This document shows, in pieces, positions 8,744 through 17,700 of a stretch of DNA of 64,000 nucleotides (position 1 is the stretch's first letter; the number at the start of each line of letters is the position of its first letter). The notes beneath the pieces were generated by a model that searched no databases, had not been told where the DNA came from, and saw only the letters and a program-made list of their open reading frames with translations. Position numbers and translations under genes: made by a program. The DNA is from Acidobacteriaceae bacterium (GTDB taxonomy: Bacteria; Acidobacteriota; Terriglobia; Bryobacterales; Bryobacteraceae): contig JAFAYI010000024.1 of assembly GCA_019240475.1 (NCBI GenBank), positions 310,001-374,000 on the forward strand. Direction: 5' to 3'.

Positions 8744-9958
8744 TTAACGGTCCGTCGCCTCTCGAGCCTGGCGGGCCGCATCCGCTCTCGGCTTCTCGGC
8801 AACCGCGCAGGTAATCACTGGATACCGGCTGTCGTGGAAATCCAGTTCTTCGGGGCTCAGTTCTTCCGCGGAAACGCCGCTTAATGACGCATGGCAGCTT
8901 AGTAAGTTGCCATAGGTCGTAACTTGCACATTCGAGTAATCTCTTAGCATGGCCTCGAAAGCGTCCGGATAAATGCGCCAGTAATCTTTCGGATCTCGAT
9001 GCACCCGCTGCGCGTTGGGCGTCAGGCAGAACACTTTGCCTCCCGGCCTCAGCCATCGAAGTACATTCTGCAGCACCTGCGACGGCCGCTCGCAATGCTC
9101 CAGCACGTTGAACAAAAGAATCGAATCGCGCGATTCCGCTTCGCACGCCGAACTGTCGTGTGCATCTCCGGCGAAATCCACTCCAGGCTGAGCGCTCAGC
9201 TCCATCACCGCGAAACTCTTCCCGTGCTCCAGCCCGTACTCCTCTTGACTTTCCTGGCGGCCCCCGATCTCGAGTATGTCGCCCACCACTTGGTCTCTCA
9301 CCTGCGCAACAAACCGAGACAGGTAATACCGGTCTATCGGAGTTCCCCGCGAAAACCCGTAATACGGGCAAAATGGCGAAAGACGCCGGAACTCTCCAAA
9401 ATCGATTTCGCCTCTCGGCGACGTAAGTAGCCCCAGCCTCTCTAATCGATCAACCGCCGCGCCGAACTCTTCCCTGTCGAATCTCTCCTCGTAATCGGCC
9501 CGCAGCTCGAAATGCTTTCCCAATGCCGCCGTTAACCCCAGCGTTCTCCCGCTGAGTTCCGTAAAATCGGCTATGCGCGTTTCGTTGTAGAGCCGCTCCA
9601 TTTCTTCGGCGGGCGGTTCCCAATGCCGAATATCGGCGGCATTCGCCAAGCCATAAGCCACATCCGCATATGCCTCCGGCGCGACTGCGAACCGGTTCCC
9701 GGTCAGGATCAGCGCCGCGCCTTCCTCCGCCTTGTAATTCAGCTTTGCCGCGAATCCTTGCAAATCGGAGGGCTGTAGTCCGCAAGCATCGCTGTAGGCC
9801 GCGAACGCTTGCTCCGGAGCTCCATGATGCACGAACGCTTCTAACACCGAAATGAGGGAAGCGTCCAGAGCGCCTCTCAGCGGGTCGGCCATATTAGTGA
9901 TCGAATCTCGCGTGATCTTTAGCTTGGCGACCGGCTTGCACGTTCGGCTGGCGTACAT
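8744..9958 (-). CDS. SAM-dependent methyltransferase with N-terminal helical extension
   Basis: A 404-residue protein. The last 220 residues have a class I methyltransferase fold: YYLSRFVAQVRDQVVGDILE, then IGG as motif I, AGDAHDSS, ILLFNVLEHCERPSQVLQNV and LRWLRPGGKVFCLTPNAQRV, typical of the Methyltransf_11 group. The first 180 residues contain a small helical region and a winged-helix-like stretch (EEFGAAVDRLERLGLLTSPR). The substrate is unknown; its position just before the GT84 gene on the same strand suggests a role with a surface glycan. An in-frame TTG precedes the ATG at 9958. No ribosome site is seen, but a promoter ends about 12 bases before the ATG, so translation may start from an almost leaderless mRNA. 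Confidence 0.75.
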   Translation of the reverse strand: MYASRTCKPVAKLKITRDSITNMADPLRGALDASLISVLEAFVHHGAPEQAFAAYSDACGLQPSDLQGFAAKLNYKAEEGAALILTGNRFAVAPEAYADVAYGLANAADIRHWEPPAEEMERLYNETRIADFTELSGRTLGLTAALGKHFELRADYEERFDREEFGAAVDRLERLGLLTSPRGEIDFGEFRRLSPFCPYYGFSRGTPIDRYYLSRFVAQVRDQVVGDILEIGGRQESQEEYGLEHGKSFAVMELSAQPGVDFAGDAHDSSACEAESRDSILLFNVLEHCERPSQVLQNVLRWLRPGGKVFCLTPNAQRVHRDPKDYWRIYPDAFEAMLRDYSNVQVTTYGNLLSCHASLSGVSAEELSPEELDFHDSRYPVITCAVAEKPRADAARQAREATDR

Positions 9959-9969
9959 CAAAAGCCGAA

Positions 9970-9996
9970 ATTATCATCTCCCTATTACACTGTCAA
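9970..9996 (-). promoter_or_regulatory. Probable sigma-70-type promoter of the methyltransferase/GT84 genes
   Basis: Reading the minus strand, TTGACA (9991-9996) is followed after 15 bases by GATAAT (9970-9975). The expected start site lies five or so bases before the ATG at 9958, which explains the lack of a ribosome site. The 15-base spacer is short of the usual 17. Confidence 0.5.
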
Positions 9997-10016
9997 GACT
10001 TTATCCGCCGCTGTTG

Positions 10017-10073
10017 CCGCTAATTCGTTAAATTAACCGCTAAATAGAAAAATTGCTAGACAACCGCTAAATA
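10017..10073. repeat. Three CCGCTAA direct repeats upstream of the methyltransferase promoter
   Basis: CCGCTAA occurs at 10017-10023, 10037-10043 and 10064-10070. The last two belong to an identical 12-mer, AACCGCTAAATA (10035-10046 and 10062-10073). They sit in AT-rich DNA just upstream of the -35 element of the minus-strand promoter, so they may be activator or repressor sites. Confidence 0.45.
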
Positions 10074-10101
10074 AAAAACCGGATGGCATTGCGCCATCCG
10101 G
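10070..10101 (-). terminator. Rho-independent terminator of the OmpA-family gene
   Basis: A perfect 9-bp stem (CCGGATGGC / GCCATCCGG, 10079-10087 and 10093-10101) with a 5-base loop is followed on the minus strand by a run of T (complement of AATAAAAAA). It lies 58 bases after the stop codon of the gene ending at 10160. Confidence 0.9.
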
Positions 10102-10159
10102 TCTCGTCTCGGAGCGGTGGAACTCACGAGAGAAATTCGCTGGTAATCGTAACCCGTTC

Positions 10160-11218
10160 CTAGTGGCTCGTATCCCCTGGCTGCTTTGCGCTTGAGGTGG
10201 TCGGCTGCGTTCCGTTACCGGATCCCGCCACCACGCCTTTGTTCACCAGTACCTTCACCTCCACGCGTCGGTTCAACTTACGTCCCGCCGCCGTGTTGTT
10301 CGCCGCCGCTTCATGTGTCGTGCCCATGCCCGCCGGCGTTAAAATTCGATGAATCGGAATGTTGCCCTGCTCTTCCAGATACTGGATCACCGCGTGCGCT
10401 CGCTTCTCGCTCAGGTCCTGGTTCAGCGCCGCATTGCCGGTCTTGTCCGCAAATCCTGCCACTTCCACTACGTAGCCTTTTTCATTCAGCGCCTTCTGCG
10501 CCAAATCGTCCAGCTTCTGTTTGTCTTCTGCCGAAAGCACCGTGCTGTTGATCCGGAAATACACCACCTCCGAATACTTGGTGTCGTAATTGTCCAAATC
10601 CGAGACGCGGTTGTTCACATCCGAAACCCCTTGGTTCGCCTGGTCGGCTTCGGTCTTCACCTGGCCCACCTGCGTCTGCACCTGGCCCACCTGCGTTTGC
10701 GTCTGCTTCTCGGTATCCTCCAACTGGCCCTGCCGCGTTTCCATCTGTCCCGCGCGATTCTCCAGCGTTCCCGTCCTGCCTTCGAGCGTTCCCGTTCGCG
10801 CCTCGAGCGGCGCCACCCGCGTATCGATCTGCCGCGACGCCTTCATCGAGTTCGGATCGAACGTCACCTTCTCCGCGATCAGATCGCCCTTGTCGCTCCC
10901 CTTGCCCTGCACCTCTACGCGCAAGCCCGGAACCAGCGAATCCAAATTCATCGCCGTGTGCCGCCCGAAGCTCTTCTTCAGTTCGATCTTCGTAGTATTC
11001 GTCAGATCCACTGTTCCAATGCTGTCGTCATCGCCGCGCACCTTCAGCGTGTCGCCCTGGTGCGCCACAATTACGCCCTGTACCTTGCTCTTCTCTCCGG
11101 CCGTAAACGTGCGCGTATTCGGCTCCACGCGAGCCATCGCCAGCGTCGCCGCCAGCAGCCCCGCCGCCGAAATTCCCAGCACTCCTCGCGCTAACTTCCA
11201 TGTCTTTGTCTGTTTCAT
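10160..11218 (-). CDS. OmpA-family peptidoglycan-binding protein with DUF5666-like and coiled-coil regions
   Basis: A 352-residue exported protein. A signal peptide covers about residues 1-29 (GISAAGLLAATLAMA). Residues 43-120 resemble DUF5666, a small beta domain (KVQGVIVAHQGDTLKVRGDD ... TKIELKKSF). Residues 130-205 are heptad-like repeats (ARTGTLEGRTGTLENRAGQM, QVGQVQTQVGQVKTEADQAN) predicted to form a coiled coil. The C-terminal OmpA domain (about 215-330) has YFRINSTVLSAEDKQKLDDL, EVAGFADKTGNAALNQDLSE, KRAHAVIQYLEEQGN and GRKLNRRVEVKV, the residues that hold diaminopimelate in peptidoglycan. It probably links the envelope to the cell wall. AGGAGG lies unusually far (15 bases) before the ATG. 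A clear terminator follows the gene. Confidence 0.88.
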   Translation of the reverse strand: MKQTKTWKLARGVLGISAAGLLAATLAMARVEPNTRTFTAGEKSKVQGVIVAHQGDTLKVRGDDDSIGTVDLTNTTKIELKKSFGRHTAMNLDSLVPGLRVEVQGKGSDKGDLIAEKVTFDPNSMKASRQIDTRVAPLEARTGTLEGRTGTLENRAGQMETRQGQLEDTEKQTQTQVGQVQTQVGQVKTEADQANQGVSDVNNRVSDLDNYDTKYSEVVYFRINSTVLSAEDKQKLDDLAQKALNEKGYVVEVAGFADKTGNAALNQDLSEKRAHAVIQYLEEQGNIPIHRILTPAGMGTTHEAAANNTAAGRKLNRRVEVKVLVNKGVVAGSGNGTQPTTSSAKQPGDTSH

Positions 11219-11393
11219 AGTTTGGTTTGTACGCCTCCTGTACTTTCCTGGCGCAACAACGTTTGCGAGTACTCTACTCTTCGCGTGTTAGACGTCCGCC
11301 CTTTTGTACGCGTAACTTAATTTTCGCAATCCGGCTCTAGTATCTGCGCGCATTCCGCTAAGCCATTGCTTTTGAGTGATATAACAAATCCAC

Positions 11394-12644
11394 ATGCCCG
11401 CCCCTCGCGAGCCTCTCTCGCCCGCTCCACGCCCTTTCTACGGCTGGTGGGTCGTCGCTGCCGCCTTCATCACCTTCGGTCTCGCCGTAGGCGTCCCCTA
11501 CTACAACCTCCCTTTCTTCTACGACTACTTCCAGAAATCGTTCCACTGGAATCTCAGCCAGATTACACTCGGCTTCCCCGTCGCGGCATTGCTCACCATC
11601 TGGGTCGGCCCCGCTCTTGTTCCCCGCTTCAGCCCGCGCAAACTCATCGTCTTCGGGGCCGCGCTCACTGCTCTCGCCCTGTTCGGCTTCGGAATCATGC
11701 GCGGCGCGCTCGCCATGTACTTCCTTCTCTATTTCATTTACACCGTCGGCTACATCTTCTCCGGCCCCATCCCGCACCAAATTCTGGTCTCCTATTGGTT
11801 CCGAGCTAAGCGCGGCCGCGCCATGGGCATCGTCTATGTCGGCGTCGGCCTGTTCGGCGGCCTCGGCTCCTTCTTCGTGCACTCCGTCACCGCCCGCTTC
11901 GGATTTCAGACCGCCCTGCTCTCGCTCGCCGGCCTCACCCTGCTCATCTGGCCCCTCGCCATTTTCCTGTTGAAAGACAAACCGGAAGATCTCGGCCAGT
12001 TTCCCGACGGCCTCCGCGAGCCTCCTCCCGACAGCCGCCTCGCGCCCCACAGTTTCCGTTACCTGCTGCGCAGCCCGGCGTTCTGGATGCTCCTCTTCGG
12101 CAGCATCTGCTCCATCGGCTCCATCGGCTCCATCAACACGCACATGAAGTTCGTCTTCCGCGATTCCGGCTTCGCCAATCAGGCCCTGCTCGATTCCACC
12201 TGGACCACCGCCTCTGTCCTCATCCTGTGGTCCAGCATCGTCGGCCGCCTTGGCATCGGCTATCTCGCGGATCTTTTTTCGAAGAAGCGCGTCATGACCG
12301 CCACCTACTTCATCGTCGCGCTCACCATTCTTCTCTTGTTATGGGTCTCGCCTTCGCACACCGGCTCCGTCTACATCTTCGCCGTGGTCTTCGGCTTCTC
12401 CATGGGCGCCGATTACATGCTCATCCCGCTCATGGCCGCCGAGCAGTTCGGCATCAATACCCTCGCCCGCGCCATGGCCGTCATTCTTCCCTTCAACACC
12501 ATCGGCCAGACCTGGTGCCCCTACCTGGTCTCGGCCCTCCGCGAGCGCTTCGGCAACTATCTCGCGCCTATGGCAGTCGTCTTCGCCATCGCCATGCTCG
12601 GCGCGCTCGCTATCGCCGCCATGCCGCGCCGGCCCGAATCGTAA
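11394..12644 (+). CDS. Major facilitator superfamily transporter (OFA/monocarboxylate-like)
   Basis: A 416-residue protein with about twelve hydrophobic segments. The N-terminus PRPFYGWWVVAAAFITFGLA with an FYGWWVV start of helix 1, and a RAMGIVYVGVGLFGGLGSFF segment in the first half, are typical of MFS members near the oxalate:formate/monocarboxylate (OFA) group. The central loop follows LLKDKPEDLGQFPDGLREPP, and the second half contains GRLGIGYLADLFSKKRVM, the MFS loop motif between helices 8 and 9. The substrate cannot be read from sequence. A TATAAC box at 11380-11385 sits only eight bases before the ATG, again suggesting a very short leader. It converges with the M28 peptidase gene with an eight-base gap. 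Confidence 0.85.
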   Translation: MPAPREPLSPAPRPFYGWWVVAAAFITFGLAVGVPYYNLPFFYDYFQKSFHWNLSQITLGFPVAALLTIWVGPALVPRFSPRKLIVFGAALTALALFGFGIMRGALAMYFLLYFIYTVGYIFSGPIPHQILVSYWFRAKRGRAMGIVYVGVGLFGGLGSFFVHSVTARFGFQTALLSLAGLTLLIWPLAIFLLKDKPEDLGQFPDGLREPPPDSRLAPHSFRYLLRSPAFWMLLFGSICSIGSIGSINTHMKFVFRDSGFANQALLDSTWTTASVLILWSSIVGRLGIGYLADLFSKKRVMTATYFIVALTILLLLWVSPSHTGSVYIFAVVFGFSMGADYMLIPLMAAEQFGINTLARAMAVILPFNTIGQTWCPYLVSALRERFGNYLAPMAVVFAIAMLGALAIAAMPRRPES

Positions 12645-12652
12645 ACCGGAAT

Positions 12653-14287
12653 CTATCTCCCCGATTTCCCTGCGCTCGTAGCCGGCTTCGCCTTATTCGG
12701 CTCCTCCGCCGCCGGCTTCGGCGCCGGATGCGGCGGAGGCAAAGCCTTTCGCGGCAGCATCTCTTCCCGGTTCGCCGTCAGATACACGAACGCCGCCACG
12801 ATCGTCGCCGCCTGCTTCAAATCCGGCTCTGAAACGTGATCGTAGAGGTCCATGTTCGAATGGTGCGTCAGTGTCCCATACTCCAGCGTGTCCTGTACGA
12901 ATTGGAAGCCCGGCAGCCCCACCGCGTTAAAGCTCAAGTGGTCCGTACCCCCCGTATCGCGCACCGTAATCGCTCCCGCGTCCATGTCTTTAAAAGCCGC
13001 GAACCACTGCTCGAAGATCGGCCGGCACATATCGTTCTGCTGTAGATAAATTCCCCGAATCTTCCCGCTCCCGTTGTCCACGTTGAAGTAGCCGTCCAGC
13101 TTCGCGTGCTCCGCCGTGAGCTTCATCGTCTCGGGATCGCCGAAATGCTCCTTCACATATGCCTTCGATCCCAACAGCCCTTCCTCTTCGCCGCCCCACA
13201 ACGCCATCCTCACCGTGCGGTCCATCTTCAGATTCAATGTCTTCAGCAGCCGCATCGCTTCGATCATCACCACGCTTCCCGCCGCATTGTCGGTCGCGCC
13301 CGTTCCGCCGTGCCAGGAATCCAAATGCGCGCCCAACATCACAATCTCATCTTTCTTCGCCCCGCCCGGAATCTCCGCGATCACATTCACCGAATCCTGC
13401 GGCGCCAGCACCTCAGTCTTCACGTCCAGGTCCAGCTTCACCGGTATCTGGTGCGACAGCAGCCGGTAGATGCGGTTGTAATGCTCCGGCGTCACTACAA
13501 TGCTCGGCGGCGGTATCGGCTCCTTCACGTCTCGGTCTCCCGCCGAGGAGCCGAACACCGTGCCATCGTCGCCCGCATATCCATAACTCAAAACCGCCGC
13601 CGGCTGCTCGGCCGTCAAGAACGCCGCTATCTTTTTTCGCAATGCGCGCAGTTGCTCGGGCGTCAGATCCTGCCAAGCCGCCGGCATCCTCGACCGGAAC
13701 GCCGCCGCATTCCCGCCCGGCACGCCTTCCGGATACTTCTCCAGGTCCGCCAGCTCGCTCTCGCTATAGCGCGATAGCAAAGGCTTCAGCCCCAGCTCGA
13801 TTTCGTGCATCGTCGTCGCCAGCACCACCTTGCCCTTCAGCTTGCCCTTGTACTTCTCCATGTCCGCTTCCGTGTAAATCGGAGCGATCGTAGCCTCCGC
13901 CGTCACCGGTCCATTCGTCGATCCGCTCCACGCCAGCGGAAACCCGATCAGCGGCATATACTGGGGCTCGCTCATCGCCGCATAGTATTTGTCCACTCGC
14001 CAGCTCCGCCCGAACGGCCCCCATTTCTCCGTCTTGGCGTTCATGCCCAAATCGCTCATCTGCTTCACCACCCAATCGGCGGCCTTATAGAAGTTGGGCG
14101 TGTTCGTCAGCCTGGGCCCGTTCACATCCGTCAGGTAGAACAGCGTGTCCATTGCCTTCGAATGTTCGCGCTCCTCGGCGCGCAGCCGCTGAATCGTATA
14201 GAGGTCTACTTTTTCTTCCGCCTCCGCTGCCGCCGGAACCAGAATCGCCAACGCAGCAACGCAACCGGCAACGCTTCGAATAAACAT
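12653..14287 (-). CDS. Secreted M28-family metallopeptidase
   Basis: A 544-residue exported peptidase. A signal peptide (VAGCVAALAILVPAAAEA) covers about residues 5-23. The first half includes a PA-like inserted region (residues about 140-290). The M28 catalytic part follows: GAHLDSWHGGTGATDNAAG gives the first zinc histidine and the bridging aspartate, ALWGGEEEGLLGSKAY the catalytic glutamate pair, FNVDNGSG the next aspartate, RDTGGTDHLSFNAVGLPG a substrate-pocket segment, and TLTHHSNMDLYDHV the last zinc histidine. M28 enzymes are aminopeptidases or carboxypeptidases with two zinc ions; this one probably trims peptides in the periplasm or outside the cell. The C-terminal 40 residues are Pro/Ala/Lys-rich and probably disordered. 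Confidence 0.92.
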   Translation of the reverse strand: MFIRSVAGCVAALAILVPAAAEAEEKVDLYTIQRLRAEEREHSKAMDTLFYLTDVNGPRLTNTPNFYKAADWVVKQMSDLGMNAKTEKWGPFGRSWRVDKYYAAMSEPQYMPLIGFPLAWSGSTNGPVTAEATIAPIYTEADMEKYKGKLKGKVVLATTMHEIELGLKPLLSRYSESELADLEKYPEGVPGGNAAAFRSRMPAAWQDLTPEQLRALRKKIAAFLTAEQPAAVLSYGYAGDDGTVFGSSAGDRDVKEPIPPPSIVVTPEHYNRIYRLLSHQIPVKLDLDVKTEVLAPQDSVNVIAEIPGGAKKDEIVMLGAHLDSWHGGTGATDNAAGSVVMIEAMRLLKTLNLKMDRTVRMALWGGEEEGLLGSKAYVKEHFGDPETMKLTAEHAKLDGYFNVDNGSGKIRGIYLQQNDMCRPIFEQWFAAFKDMDAGAITVRDTGGTDHLSFNAVGLPGFQFVQDTLEYGTLTHHSNMDLYDHVSEPDLKQAATIVAAFVYLTANREEMLPRKALPPPHPAPKPAAEEPNKAKPATSAGKSGR

Positions 14288-14396
14288 AGATCAAAGCGTA
14301 TCAGGCTCACGCCTCTCAGCGCAGGATGGCGCGATCTTCACCTCTTGCGCCCCCGCCTGCTGATCCAGAACCGCATCGGCGCTACAGTAGCTTAAG

Positions 14397-14720
14397 ATGA
14401 CATGCCCGAATTGCGGATTGGCCAATCCCGATACTGCTAAGTTCTGTGCGAACTGCGGAACGCCGTTCGCCGCCGCCCCGCCGCAGCAACCCTACAACGC
14501 CTATCCGAACCAGCCGCAGTACCAACCGGCACCGCCCGCCGGCGGCAATTCCATGGGCAAGAACATCGCCATCGGCTGCTTAATCGCGGTGCTCATCGTC
14601 ATCTTGTTTGGTCTTTCGTGCACGCGCGCCTGCTTCCGGCGCCACCGCTACTACCGCTATGGCGCGGCCGCCATTCTCACGACAACCGCGCCGTCCCTCG
14701 CCCTTCCGCGCCCACTCTAA
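14397..14720 (+). CDS. Small zinc-ribbon membrane protein
   Basis: A 107-residue protein. Residues 3-20 are a zinc ribbon with two CxxC pairs (CPNCGLANPDTAKFCANC). A Pro/Gln/Tyr-rich linker (residues about 25-55) leads to a single membrane helix (IAIGCLIAVLIVILFGLSC) at about 58-76 and a short basic tail. Proteins of this plan are common and mostly uncharacterised; the ribbon is expected on the cytoplasmic side. It is divergent from the M28 peptidase gene and convergent with the TonB receptor gene. No clear ribosome site is seen before the ATG. No function is assigned. Confidence 0.7.
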   Translation: MTCPNCGLANPDTAKFCANCGTPFAAAPPQQPYNAYPNQPQYQPAPPAGGNSMGKNIAIGCLIAVLIVILFGLSCTRACFRRHRYYRYGAAAILTTTAPSLALPRPL

Positions 14721-14741
14721 ATCCGCGGCCGGGCGCTCAGT

Positions 14742-17700
14742 CTAAAACTGATACCGCAGTGAAAGCTGCAAGTTCCTCGGATTCGACGTCGATTTCTGCG
14801 TCACTTCGCCGAACTGCGGTGACGTCGGATTGTAATTCGGGCCGCCCGTTTGGTCCGTTCCCGCCCAGTTCGGATGATTGATGAAGTTATACGCTTCCGC
14901 TCGGAACTCGAAATAGTTCTTCTCGGTAACCGCAAACTTCTTGAGCAGCGATACGTTCCAGTTCTGGAACCCAGGCCCGTAGATGTTATCCCGAATCCCC
15001 GGCTGCAAATTGAAGGTGCCTGTCGCTGGCGCAGTAACATCGGCTGTAAAGTACTTCGGTGAGCCTGCTTTTCCATTCGGCCCGGCAAAATCGCCGACGA
15101 TAGTCGGCGCCCCCGATTGCACCCACAATTGCCCATCCGGCGCGCCGCATCCGAAGCTGCCGAATTCTCCAACGCCCGCATAGTCGTTGTTCGTTCCAAT
15201 GCTGCACGGGTTCCCGGTCTGGAATTGGGCGCTCCCGCTCAGTTCCCAACCGCCCAGCAGCTTGCTGGTCAAACCATGCTGAGCCCTGAAGAACGGCAGA
15301 TCGTACACATAGTTGATGATCAGCACATTCCGCGTGTCGAACTCCGACGGCCCCCACAAGTTACTCGTATTATAAGTGTCCGGAACAATATCCCTGTAAT
15401 TCGAGCTATTGTCCATGCTCTTCGAAAGCGTATAACTAACTCCGAACATCGAGCCCGAAGTGAACGACTTGTTCCAGGAAATCTGCAGCGAGTTATACAT
15501 CGAGTTCACCACGCTCTCTTCTTCCTGAATCTCGGCATAGCCCTTATAAGGCCGTAGCGCGTTTACGTTCACGCCCGGATTCGCATATAGGGCGCCGGCT
15601 TGAGGTTGGTTGATGTCGTATACATCCCAGCCGTGCAATCCCCGGTGCGCGACATACGCCACCGACAGCGCGGATTTCCAGAACAATTCCCGCTCCACCG
15701 TGAAGTTCCAATTCCACGCCTCAGGCGGCTTCAGGTGCGGATTCAGCGTTGTAATCGTGAGTGCCGCCGCAGTCCCAGTCGTCAGCGAGGCGCCCGGATC
15801 GTCCACCCTCACGTTCTGCACCGTCACGAATGGCTGAAACGGTGAATTGCCGCCCGGGAAAATATTATCGAGCAGTCCCATGCGCGTGATGAACCGCCCC
15901 CCGCCCGCGCGAATCACCGTCTTCGGCGTCAGCTCGTACGCGATCCCGACCCGCGGCTGGAACTGATTCGTCGGATGTACGTACCACTTCGATATGTTCG
16001 GATCGAAAAGGCCGTTGCACGAAGCGCCGTCGCAGGCCGGCGTGCCGTCCGCTAGCACGCGCCCCTGCGCCGAACTCGGAAATTGGCTGAATCCCGGGAT
16101 CACCATGCCGTCATACGGATTGCCCGTGCCTAAAATCACGTTTCCGGTTTTAGGATTGACCTGCGGCGCCGTCGCCGGATTGTATAAGTTCCCGTCGAAG
16201 TAATCCGCATTTCCCCACAGCGGGTAAAAATTAATAATCGTCGTCTCGCGGACGCCATAATCGATGTGTAACTTCGGAGTTACTTTCCAGGAATCCTGCG
16301 CGAACGCCTCGTACATCTGCCCGCGCCACGTCGTGTACGCTCGCGGTCCAATCTCCGTATAGCTATCGGCGTATCCTAGCGCCAGGTTCGCGAGCCCCAC
16401 TCCCGAAGTCGCGCCCGTTCCCGCGTCTGTAAACGTGAAGGTTCCGTTCTGGTTGTTGCTTCCGCCCGGCACCGTCGACACGTTAATCTGGTCACCGTCG
16501 TTCTCGCCCGAGTATTCGAAATAGAAGCCGAACTTGAACGTGTGATTCCCCGCCACCTTCGTCACGCTATCGGAGGCCGTGTAGATCGGGCCCGACGAAT
16601 GCGATGGATAAGGGCCGCCCGCCAGTCCGTAAAAATTCGGCACATTCACGGTAGGAATTTTTCCCGGAATATCTTTGCCGCCGAAGATGTAGGGATACGT
16701 GATCGGCGGATTGAAATCCTGCCGGTTGAACCCGATAAGCGACGTGTCGACCGGAATCTTAACGTCGTCCAGGCTCACGGTCGCGCGCGCCTCATTGATC
16801 AGTGTCGGATTGATCGTCCACGTCCACGCCAGCGTATTCGTTTGGTTCGGCCGGATGAAATACTTGCCGGTCTCGCCCGACCCCTGATCGAACGGCTGGA
16901 ACTCGAAGTACGAAAAATCCGTGCGCCGAAACTCGATGTGATGCTGCTCGGTCGGCAGGATATCGACGTTGATGGTGCCCTTGCGCTGGTTGTAAGGATG
17001 CGCGGCTTCAGCGATCCAGTTGTCGTTCCCGCTCAAAAATCCCGGGGTCGGCGCGGGATACGCGTCTAGAATCGCAATACCGTTCGGGCTAAGTTGGCTC
17101 GTGGGTATGATGTTGCCCGGAATTGGCTGGCAACTCGCGGCTTTCGTATTGGGACAAGTGCCCGGATAATACAGTTGATGCGTGCCGCTGTACCACGGGT
17201 TCGAGCCCAGTAACTCGCTAAAATTTCCCGTACGCATCAAATCGGTCGGCACGGCCTGCAACTGCGTGTCCGTCGCGCGGTCGCGAATCCAGTCTTCCGC
17301 CACAAACCAGAACAGCTTCTGCCGCAGCGCGTCCCATTTGCCCGGAATCGCCACTGGCCCGCCCACCGAAAAGCCAAAGTTGTTATACCGGAACGGCGAC
17401 GCGAAGTTCGTCAGCGTGCTCAGGTTCCGCGTCCATGTGTTCGCGTTCAAATCCGAGTTGCGGAAATACTCATACAAGCTGCCGTGAAAATCCGTCGTGC
17501 CGCTCTTGGTCACGATACGGATCTGCCCGCCCGCCGCGCGCCCGTATTCAGCCGCGTAATCGGCGGTCAGCACTTGAATCTCTTCCGTCGCATCCACGTT
17601 CGGCACGCCGATGCCTGTGCCATTGGCGCGCGTACGCACCGCCGGCGCTCCGTCCATCGTGATGATCGTGTCCTGCGATCGCGCGCCGTTGATCTCATAA

